Source: Gentiana macrophylla
Taxonomy: Eukaryota > Streptophyta > Magnoliopsida > Gentianales > Gentianaceae
Length of the DNA: 64,000 nucleotides
Direction of reading: 5' to 3'
NCBI GenBank assembly: GCA_026214975.1
Contig: JAOBSW010000993.1
Location: 1-64,000, forward strand
A program made the position numbers and the translations under genes. The notes under the pieces are model-generated. The model saw only the letters and a list, made by a program, of their open reading frames with translations. It was not told the DNA's origin and did not search any database. Below are positions 54,921 through 64,000 of the stretch, one piece after another (the stretch's first letter is position 1; every line of letters starts with the position of its first letter).

Positions 54921-55854
54921 TTAATAAGATGGTGGAGGGCGAGGGGAGGGGAGGGGAGGGGTCCAAAACACTTCTTGATTCATTTGACCATTGTTTAACA
55001 TGTTATGAGGAAGATTGAATAAAGGGATAGGAGATGCTTGATCAGCAGCCATACCACGCGGAGGAGATGATGCCGACGACGGCACGATTCCACCACCAGA
55101 TGGTGTCTGAATTTGAACCCTCCATCACCACCACCACCAGTTGGTGGTGGTTCATCTTCAAGAGGCAGCCTTTCATAAGTAGCATTACTAAATGTTGCAG
55201 CTATAACCATAACCGGGCCCGAAGCCACCAACGGACCCACCACCGTTCCGCCCACCACTTGCCCTTGACCGCCTGCTAAGTACACTGTCAAACCCGTTGC
55301 TCCTAGAGGCGACGGACCAGGCAAAAACGCACCGGAAAGTGAAAGAATCTCAAATCTGCCATGGAGAGTTATAACACCACCAGGTGCTGCTGCCTGACGT
55401 AAGCTGACATTCGTCACAATCCCACTTCCACTTAGCACTGAAACACCGCGTGGTGGCGCCGCTGCGCGAAAGTCGCAATGCAGTCGGAAATATCACTTCC
55501 GGCACTGATTTCCAATACATGGCTCCTGAGAGCATTTGGGCTTTCTTTTGTTATTATAATCGGCGGTTTTCGGCTTGTTCTTCGACCCGGTGGCCTCCTC
55601 TCGGCCTTCTTCCTCCTCCAGAACCACCACCACCACCACCACCACCACTACTCACCGGATTTTGATCTTCCAACTCATTCTCATTCTCTTCATCAGGGAT
55701 ATAGCTAGTAGCATTAGGGTTCCTTTCATTTCCATTACACCATTGCTGTAACCACCTTCTACATTACCTGGTTCTGACAATGAGCTGAGAGAGAGTGATT
55801 AATCCAAGATATCTGATTCATCCCTACATTTCCAGTCCACCACTGGTTTGCCAT
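54921..55854 (-). pseudogene. AHL (AT-hook motif nuclear-localised) protein gene, broken by indels
   Basis: AHL proteins are nuclear, bind AT-rich DNA by an AT-hook and form trimers through a PPC/DUF296 domain; they affect growth, flowering and chromatin. ATG 55854 gives MANQWWTGNVG, the usual start of single-hook (clade A) AHLs. An acidic/Asn stretch ([17 protein letters not shown]) and poly-Gly precede the AT-hook (RRPRG…PPGSKNKPK, about 55612-55560). The PPC domain follows ([59 protein letters not shown]). The tail ends in PPSY at the stop 54921. No intron is needed, as in clade A. At least six single-base indels split it among frames, although each piece is well conserved. It is either a very young pseudogene or a good gene with assembly errors. 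Confidence 0.85.
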
Positions 55855-56500
55855 ATTCTACCACTAAAAATCTCTCTAGGCAAAAATATAATAAGCCCAC
55901 AAGGGTATAGAATTTATATAAGAACTAATGAAACGGTTGAAAACAACCTTCTTGTTCTTATGATTCCACTGTCTTTTGTCTTTGTTTGTTTTTTTCTTGA
56001 TACAAGACAAACAAAGAGCCAAAAGTATTTCTAAATGCTCTCTTCCGTTACATTGGAGGAATGAATTAAACTGAAAATTACACAATTCGGAATATATATA
56101 ATATTCACCAATTTCTTTTATACTCTACTTTCTTATTTCTATCTTCTTGTTTGAATGTGCAAAACAAGATCTACATAATCTGCTCATTCCCAGAATACAT
56201 AATTCTACACTCCAAATCACCATCTTATTTATAAAAATAAAAATAAAATTAGCAACAAGCTAGCTAGCTAACAAACAATTTGCTTCTTGCTCAATTTAAG
56301 CAAATCCACATTTTATTTTATTTTATTATTTTTTTTTTGAGATTGAGCATCAAACAAAACCCTATATGTATATATATATATATATATATATTATATATCA
56401 CCTTGATAAATAATTCAGCTTCAAGATCCAGATCTGACTGCAAGCAACAAAACAGTCAAAACCCTGTTGAATTCACTTAAGTAGTTGAACAACCCTTCAT
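55855..56500 (-). promoter_or_regulatory. 5' flank of the AHL gene
   Basis: On the minus strand TTATATAAATTC (about 55924-55911) is a candidate TATA box 60-70 bp before the ATG; another TA-rich stretch lies at 56090-56103. A (TA)n microsatellite is at 56363-56398. Which TATA is used cannot be told. Confidence 0.35.
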
Positions 56501-59273
56501 TTCAAATCAAAGATTGAGCTGAAATATACAAGCTTTTGATGATAATACATAGGAAATTATGAAGGTTTTGTTTTCAACCTCTAAAAGATGCAGTTAGTAC
56601 AAGCTATAAGGGTCTTTTCAGAAATGAAGGTTTTGGTATAGCTTTTTTCATTCTGTAGTAGTAAAAATGTACGATTTGCAGAGTTTTTGTTTGATATTGA
56701 AGTAGTGATGAATATGAATGTAGGCTTAGCTGCTGCAGGCGTACGATAGTAAAATTAATGTAAAATGGAAAGGGACTGGTTGTCCTTGGGAGTTGGATTA
56801 CATCTATCTATCTACAATTGATCTCTGGCGGTCATGGATGAGATGAGTAGACAGGCGTAGTTACTACTAGTTTCCCATTGGGAAATAAAAAATTAAAATA
56901 AAAAAAGAGAAAAGATAAGCGCAGTTTTGCCGGAAGGTGGGGACAATCCGGTGGTGGTGGGGGAGAAAACACATCATCACTTAAATTGCTTGAGACATTA
57001 ACCGTGATGCCTCAACGGAAAATACTTGTGTGATAAGAGAATTTAAAGCCAAGTTTTGTTGAAACGAATGTAACCACACAATTTAAATATAATAAAATCA
57101 GACAGATGATGATGTCACACGGCTGCCTCTACACCGCAGCAATGGAGACACCACACAAGTTAATTACTCCTGCCTCAACCCCCTATCCCACGTGATGACA
57201 AGATATTAATCGTGTTAGAGGTCAGATATTAATTGGTGAATCTAATGACTTAAAGTTATGTGTTAGCTTATAACAAACAATTTGAAAGAAAAGTACTTTC
57301 TTTACTTATGCTCAACTTCCATACTCGCCGGCTTTAAGGTCCAATTGCCCTTTTAAAGATTCAAACACATTACCATTGGCTACGTCCCGTGAATTTTTGA
57401 GACAATTTATGATACAATCGTTGTATCGAGTACTTACCGCCTTAAAAATATAAGAGATTTTAGAGTCAGAAATGGTTTGTAGAAGGTTATCGTTTCGCAT
57501 ATATTAACGCCTTTAATTTTCAATTTCACATAATACTATTCTTTATCGCATGGTATGTTAGAAATTGGATTGGTCAGAATCACAAGTGATCCATCGCGTC
57601 TTCTGGGGTCACGTGGACCCACCTCAATTTTAAAATAAAATAAAAATTAGTATTAAAATTATGTAGTTTTGTTATTAAAAATGTTGCTTTCACGATAAAA
57701 TTGATGTTTTAGATTCGGTGATCCCAATCGAATTTTTTTTTGGATAAAAGATGTAGTTTTAGACTCGCGACACCACCTAATAAATTCCCTGATCCACCAA
57801 GAAATAGAATATATGCTACTTTATACAACATTCTGACGATCGTCAGATTATAAATTTTTTCCTTTTAAAATAGAACTCCGTTTACATTTTTCACACAATT
57901 TAATAATGTGAATGTTATAGATTTTTTTACCAGTGGAGTAGTGTAAAGTAATAAAAGGTATGTGAATTGATAATAAATTAAAATAAAATGAAAATTGTGC
58001 AATAAATACACTGCGGTGGCGGGCAAAAGTCGCAAGAGTATAACGAATTATAATCACATATTCCTTTTCATCTTCACCTGTATGTATATCTCTACTATGT
58101 AAAAAAAAAAAAAAAAAGAGGAGGAATATGTTGATGTAATGTACTCCCCTGTTCTTAAATAACTTGAGTAGTCAAAAACTTGTTTATTAAAAAAGAAAGT
58201 AATAACTCTGTCTTTAACGATAAAGTGATTACGTTTTACAAAATGAAAATGATTAAAAGAATCATTGAATATGGCTAATGTAATCTTACTTTTATGTCTT
58301 GGTATAACATCAGATTCATGAGGATAGATAGATAGTGATATTTATTTTTAATAAAGATTTTTGATGCAGAGATAGTGAACCCAGTATTAATACCCTAACA
58401 TGTAGGGATATGTATTTTTATGGGAAATTATGATAATGACACAATCAAATATTATTAAAACACGACAACTACATATTTTTTATAGGGAGAAGGACAATCA
58501 GATAATTTTATAATGGTAATGACAAACAAATAATCCCTAAAATCAGCTGAATCTCCAAGTTGAATCCCAAATCAATGAATTTGACGTTGAATTTTGACAA
58601 TGAATCCTTAAAATCGGTGAATCCCGACAATGAATTTTGAAAATTAGTGAATTTTAATAATGTAATTTGGCAAATGAATTTAAATAATGAATTTCAACAC
58701 AAGTGAATTTCGATAATGATAAATAGCTATTCTTAATAAAAGCTTCAAAAGATCGTCTTCTACTTAATTGATTTAAATATTTTTTCGCTGGCTTCTCTCA
58801 TTACACTCTATTTTTTAATAAGATTTCATGATGATAGAGAGTGGAACTCAGTATGAATACCTCTAACATTGTTATAACAATTGTAGAATAAAACATTTCC
58901 TTAATTTATAGCATTAATTAGTAATTATTATAGTTATATAATGGTTGTCTCACAACAACAAACATAAAATACGTTTTTATTTTTATTTTTTTGAGATACA
59001 CGCTTTTATTGATTATGATATGAGAGCATTTGCTTAATGTGAGATTTATTATAATCAATAATGAAAATATATTGGCAATTTAACATTGTGATAGTAGAAT
59101 TATGCTATAGTAAACTATCTGAGAAAAATGAATGTGTTATAGTTATCTTAGCACTAACTATAGAAAGGAAATTATATGTCAAAGTCTGTTGGATTGTATT
59201 AGTGAAATGTAATAGAATAGAATAACTTTTTATTCCGTTATAGTGTTTGTGTATATATAACTGTGGAAATATT
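56501..59273. other. AT-rich intergenic region, no gene recognised
   Basis: A CTCCCCTGTTCTTAAATAAC phrase with TA at 58142-58143 looks like one end of a Stowaway, but I did not find the other. At 58540-58720 short gaatttNgacaatgaatt-type phrases repeat irregularly. Reading frames of 60-70 codons look like chance. Confidence 0.45.
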
Positions 59274-59592
59274 ACATATCAAATATTCATATCAAATATT
59301 ATGTAATATTTATTTAATTTATGTATACATTATTTGTACACTTTATTTGTAAAAGGACATATTAATTGTCAGGTACATATAAACAATTAATATGTCAAAC
59401 TCTAGCTTACTTTACGTCATGTATATAGCTTTTTTTTTACATGCTTGCTTGCCACCCATAGCTATATACTTCAGCTGGTCACCAAGCTTAGCTAGTCTCT
59501 CCTCAATTCAGAACTATTTATACTTTTTCATTTATGAATAAACTAAGTTGAAGTTTACTCAGTGTTTATCACTATCTCAAACTCTCTCTTCA
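59274..59592 (+). repeat. 5' LTR of the copia element
   Basis: 319 bp, starting TGGAAATATTACATATC and ending CTCTTCA. The first 40 bp are palindrome-like (aatattacata…tatgtaatatt). The LTR start differs by one G from the right copy. Confidence 0.85.
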
Positions 59593-59609
59593 TGGTATCG
59601 AGACTTACA

Positions 59610-60900
59610 TGAGTTCTAAAACCACGCAAACTCGGCCTGCTTATTCCAAAATGTCTACTTTAATCGACGGTTCATCTTCATCAGACTCCCAACGCTTCAA
59701 GCAGGACCGGTCATGAATCTTCATCATACACAAATCATAGACTTGATGGTAACAACTACTTGTCGTGGTCAAGATCTATGAAAATGTACATCTCTCGACA
59801 AGGTAAGACGGGATACCCGTCCGGCTCTAAACTCCGCCTCACGATGATGACCCCGGATTTGAAGCATGGGACACTACTAATAATCAAGTCATGACCATTC
59901 TCACAAGATCCATGACAAAAGAAATTAGTGAGAACTTTATGATGTATGATACTGCAAAGGAAATCTGGGATAATGCCGTAGATCTTTACTCCAAGAAAGA
60001 CAATACATCGGTGTATGAACTTGAAGCTCAGATTCAAAACTCGCAGACATAAGGAGATATGCCTCAGAACTCAATACTTCAACCAACTATCTAGGGCATG
60101 GCAACACCTAGATATGTTGGAAACTCACCCCTGGAATGATGTTAAGGATGATGCCCTTTATAAGGACATTATTGAGAAAAAGAGAGTATTCAAGTTTCTT
60201 ACTGGACTGAATCCTACCTTTGATGATGTTAGAGGAAGAATCCTTGCTACAAAACCTCCCCTAATCTCAAATCTATGTTTGTCGAGGTCAAACATACGAG
60301 GAAATCGTGAGGAAAGTGATGTCGCTTGAACTCCCTCGCCGACAACCCTTCCGAGAGTGCTACCCGCCGACCGCCAGAAGCCTGGCTGAAGGTTATCGAG
60401 ACATCTAGGAAGCTTCACCGATAGAATTGGAAAGTTGTTCTCGTGAGCACCGCAAACGCACAAATCATACCAAGGACACTTTGCTCGAAGCTACATGGCA
60501 AGCCTAACTCCTCCAAGCCTACCAGGGAAAGTCGTAAGGTGCATGTCAATGAAGATGAGAATTATAACAAGTTGAATGCTCGCTTGTCGCATTCAAAGCT
60601 TTCCTCACTCAACAAAAGAAGGTAGTCCTCTAATCGACACGGCTACTCAAAGCTAAGGTAAATTCTACTCTTCTATTAGTAATGAAACATGGATTGTTGA
60701 TTCTGGGCCTCCTCCCATATGATCGCAATAAAAACCTCATAACTCACCTTATGCCATGTCATCAAATTCACAATGTTAAGATCATTGATGGATCTATCTC
60801 GTGTGCAAAAGGTTTTGGAAATGTTAAACTCACTAATAAGATATGCCTAAAGGATGTCCTATTTGTTCCAAAATTAGACCGCAATCTCATATCCAAAGAG
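59610..60900 (+). pseudogene. Copia gag and protease remnant
   Basis: From ATG 59610 (MSSKTTQTRPAYS) frames shift several times. Recognisable pieces are LDGNNYLSWSRSMKMYI (about 59742), KEISENFMMYDTAKEIWD (about 59920), FKFLTGLNPTFDDVRGRIL (60190-60250), and ETWIVDSG (about 60688), the protease Asp-Ser-Gly. Then come VKIIDGSISCAKGFGNV and LKDVLFVPKLDRNLIS (about 60850). The CCHC zinc knuckle expected between gag and protease is not clear. This fits copia gag (UBN2-like) followed by an aspartic protease. Confidence 0.8.
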
Positions 60901-61074
60901 ACTCAAAAGATTTGAATTGGATCGTTGTTTTTAATAAGAATCTGCACTTTCCAGACCCTTCTTCACAGAAGTGATTGGGAGTGGCTAAACCCCGCTTTCA
61001 GATTGTATGTGGTCAACCTCGCCAAGGCGTAAGATCAAGATCGAACCGCCAAGACTGCACTCAAACCTTAGACA

Positions 61075-61920
61075 ATATCATGTTATGGCATTATAGACTA
61101 GGACATCCAAGTTTTGGTTATTTGAAGTCCAGAATTCTTAATTATTTAAAGGATGTAATATCAATGATCTTCAATGTGATATTTGTCAATTTGCCAAACT
61201 TACCAAACTGTGTATACCAAACTACCTTATTTGCCATCCACACATTTCACTTTAATTCATAGTGATGTATGAGGACCTTCAAGAGTAAAAAGTATAACAG
61301 AAAAAGGTGGTTTGTCACTTTTATTGATGATCATACCAGAACACATGGTTGTTTTTAATGAAAGATAAATCAAGTTGAAACAATTTTTCGTAAATTTTAC
61401 AACATGATCTCCACTAATTTGACACTAAGATCAAGATCTTAAAGACCGATAATGCACTTGAATACTATGAGTCTAACCTCGCAATTTCTTGATGAATAAG
61501 TGGATTGTTCATATCAAGTAGTTTGTGTGGAAACACTCAACAAAATAGGGTTCTTTGAGAGAAAGAACAGCACTCATTGAGATGGCTAGATCAATCATGT
61601 TCACCACATATGTTCCAAAGTATATGTGGGTGAAGCTATATTAATCGCCACATACTTAATCAACAGACTTCCCAAGCAGAGTGTTAGCTTCAAAACTCCT
61701 ATCCAAACCCTTCCGACCACACACTCGCCTCATCTTATTTCCCAATTACCTCCAAAAATCTTTGGTTGCACTGTGTTTGTTTATATCCATGCCCAACATG
61801 TAAGCAAACTTGATCCCAAAGCTCACAAGTGCATTTTCCTAGATATGCAAAGGACATGAAAGGTTACAAGTGTTATTCTCCTTCTAAAAGAGATTTTACA
61901 ATTCTATGGATGTAAAATTT
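61075..61920 (+). pseudogene. Copia integrase remnant
   Basis: The pre-integrase phrase LWHYRLGHPSFGYLKS (about 61087) gives the HHCC histidines. LIHSDV followed by a stop in place of the usual Trp (about 61256-61272) marks the first catalytic Asp. WGEAILIATYLINRLP (61626-61670) and KIFGCTVFVYIH, then LDPKAHKCIFL (61760-61850), are the integrase C-terminal core. Several frameshifts and stops are present, including TGA at 61857. Confidence 0.85.
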
Positions 61921-62439
61921 TGAAAGATCTCCTACTACAAAGAAGTCCCCTCGAGGCAACAACGATGGAAACCAGATTGAAATTGACCTAAACTGCTCCT
62001 CAAAGAAACTCTTAACCCTCAAAGAACCTAGTAATTCTCAACAGACTTAACCTCAAGACTTCGACTGACTCTCAACTATCGACCACCTCAAGAAGCCTCA
62101 TCAACCCAGAGCCTCATCGACCAGAGCTCATCGACCCAAAGCCTATTGATACTCAAAGAACTCCATCGACTCTCAAGAGCACCACACGGGCATTGATGAT
62201 AGACCTATTGCTATCGGAAGTGGAAAGAGATCATGCACCATCGATCATTCTATTCATAATTATCTATCTTATGATCGTTATCACCGCTTTTGCCATGTTT
62301 ACACAGACTGGACTCTCACCCATTCCAAAAATATTCAGAAGCTCTTCAACATGATAGGTAAGGTCATGTAAAAACAGTAAATGATCGCCTCATGGATAAT
62401 CATACTTGGGATCTAACACTTCTCCCCAAAGGCAAGAAG

Positions 62440-63650
62440 ACAACACCGCAGGTGGTTATTTACTACCAAATACAATGTCGATGGTACAATTGACAAGTAT
62501 AAGGCCGACTAGTTGCAAGGGGTTTCACTCAAACTTATGGCATTGACTACAAAGAAACTTTTTGCACCAGCTGGCAAAATCGAACACCGCCGTAACATCG
62601 ATATCTCTTGTCGTCAACTTGATCGGCCTCTTCACCAATTGATATCAAAATGCTTTTCTCAATGGTGACCTTAGTGAGGAAGTCTACATGAATGTACCTC
62701 CTAGTTTTACCAATCCTCACACTCAAGGAAATGTTTGCAAATTGAGGAAATCTTATATGGCCTAAAGCAATCCCCAACACTTGGTTTGGGGAAACTCACC
62801 ATCGTGGTTAAAGCCGGATATCATCAATGCATCTCAGATCACACCATGTTTATCAAGACAACTAGCCGTAAAAGATCTATTCTTATTGTATATGTGGATG
62901 ATATCATCCTCACTGGTGATGACTCTACCGAGATCCGCATTTGAAGACTCTACCGGCAAAGGTTTTTCAAGTCAAGGATTTGGGCTATCTTAAATACTTC
63001 CTTGGTATGGAAATTGCAAAGAAACAACCAGTGGTATCTCTATCTCTCAAAGGAAATATGTGGTCGGATCTCGCCAAGGAAATCGGTATGTCGGGATGCA
63101 AACTGATGTATCCCCAGCACTCCCGCAATACCTACCGCCGCATGGTGACATTGTCGTTGTGAAGGATCAATATCAAAGACTTGTAGGGAAACTCATTTAT
63201 CTCGCCCCATACAAGACCCGATATTGCATAATGAGTCACCTCGTTAGCTGGGATTCATGCATTGCCCTACCGAGCAACATTGGGATGTTGTGAACAGATA
63301 CTCGAGGTACTTGAAGTCCACTCGCCAAGGCTTACATTTCACCAAGTCTCACGAGAGATCTATCAAGGTTTACACCGATGCCGATTGGCCGGCCGTCACA
63401 CGCATGTAAGGTCTACCACAAAGCATCGTTTTATGTATAAGGAAATCTTGTCACCTGGAGGAGCAAGAAACAACCCATCGCCTCTGCAAGGCGAAGTTTT
63501 CGAACTCAGGGCACTAGTTTTGGGTATTTGTGAAGCTCTATGGATAAAAGTGGTCCTCATCGAACTTCAAAGAATTTATTCAAAGAACCTATTACACTCT
63601 ACTCGTGACAATAATTCAAATTTTTACGCATGGCAGAGGATCCATCCATC
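62440..63650 (+). pseudogene. Copia reverse transcriptase and RNase H remnant
   Basis: RT pieces are GFTQTYGIDYKETF (about 62518), [18 protein letters not shown] (about 62678), LYGLKQSP (62753) and ILIVYVDDIILTGDD (62880-62925) with an intact YVDD. RNase H pieces are KVYTDADW (about 63368) and ELRALVLGICEALWIK (63505-63550). Stops and shifts lie between the pieces. The RT part is the better preserved, but no continuous enzyme remains. Confidence 0.88.
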
Positions 63651-63845
63651 ATGAAAAAAACCAAACATGTGGACATTGACAGACACTTCATGAAGGAGAA
63701 GATTGATGCCCAGATTATCCAACTCCAAAGATGTTCCTTAGCACTGTAACGTCGATATTCTCACCAAGGCCATTCCGCCACTTATGTTCAAGAGATTGAG
63801 TAGCAAACTTGGTCGTATAAACATATACAACCCCATTTGAGGGGG

Positions 63846-64000
63846 TGAAATATTACATATCAAATATTCATATCAAATATTATGTAATATTTATTTAATT
63901 CGTGTATACATTATTTGTACACTTTATTTATAAAAGGACATATTAATTGTGGTACATATAAACAATTAATATGTCAAACTCTAGTCTACTTTATGTCATA
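63846..64000 (+). repeat. 3' LTR of the copia element, partial
   Basis: It begins TGAAATATTACATATC after the G-run and follows the left LTR to the window end. Confidence 0.85.

Larger units (their letters stand above)
59274..64000 (+). mobile_element. Ty1/copia element, decayed, right LTR cut by window end
   Basis: The left LTR is 59274-59592. The primer site TGGTATCGAGAC follows at once (59593), close to the initiator tRNA-Met site TGGTATCAGAGC. The polypurine tract TTTGAGGGGG precedes the right LTR at 63846, of which 155 bp are visible; the halves differ at about six positions. The internal order gag-PR-IN-RT-RH is the copia order. Gag-pol has many frameshifts and stops. The full element should end near 64165. 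Confidence 0.9.

Noticed and set aside
55478..55708. Plus frame with poly-His
   Set aside because: Antisense shadow of the AHL poly-Gly and AT-hook coding region.
1..64000. CRISPR array, bacterial operon or tRNA/rRNA genes
   Set aside because: No spaced identical short repeats with unique spacers, no operon layout, and the only tRNA-like boxes are in SINEs.

Overview
This is a piece of a plant nuclear genome, almost certainly a eudicot. It is AT-rich and dense in transposons, with only two recognisable host genes in 64 kb: an L-type lectin receptor kinase (38069-40138, minus strand, intact) and an AT-hook/PPC-domain AHL protein (54921-55854, minus strand, broken by single-base indels). The call rests on Ty3/gypsy Tat and Ty1/copia elements with plant tRNA primer sites, Stowaway MITEs with TA duplications, a Helitron end, tRNA-derived SINEs, and the two plant-type genes. 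I cannot name the genus.

Layout. 1-2300 holds a decayed, probably gypsy-type, gag region. 2300-13450 is repeat debris: tandem duplications, an LTR related to the Tat element (5012-5666), a Stowaway split by a solo LTR with a perfect 5-bp duplication (6009-6869), a TRIM with three tandem LTRs (about 8285-8762), two more Stowaways, and a C-rich tract. 13456-19490 is an old copia element with 5'-truncated right LTR. 19491-21268 is a large LTR-like block from another family.

21269-31180 is the centrepiece, a 9.9-kb Ty3/gypsy Tat-type element on the minus strand with both LTRs. Its gag-pol is damaged: frameshifts, plus a deletion that removes the front of the second RNase H. Between pol and the 3' LTR lie a 77-bp tandem repeat and an antisense gene with its own TATA box, a probable 90-bp intron, and a product resembling the 'putative gypsy-type transposase' domain found in Tat elements.

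31181-38000 has a hAT MITE, a SINE, an odd A-B-A duplication, and a 4.8-kb stretch with diverged repeat modules and no recognised gene. 38069-40138 is the receptor kinase. Its 5' flank (about 40.4-42.4 kb) is duplicated at about 46.6-48.4 kb without the gene, so the second locus was lost or never copied. Between the copies lie a solo LTR (42821-43549) and a Helitron (about 44116-46072). 49045-50290 is the 3' end of a copia element cut by two Stowaways. 52480-52975 looks like inserted organellar DNA. 54921-55854 is the AHL gene. 59274-64000 is a decayed copia element on the plus strand whose right LTR runs off the window.

The transposon genes are dead or nearly so as read. The host genes do not form a pathway: one is a plasma-membrane receptor, the other a nuclear DNA-binding protein. 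Many 1-bp indels in homopolymers may be assembly error rather than biology.
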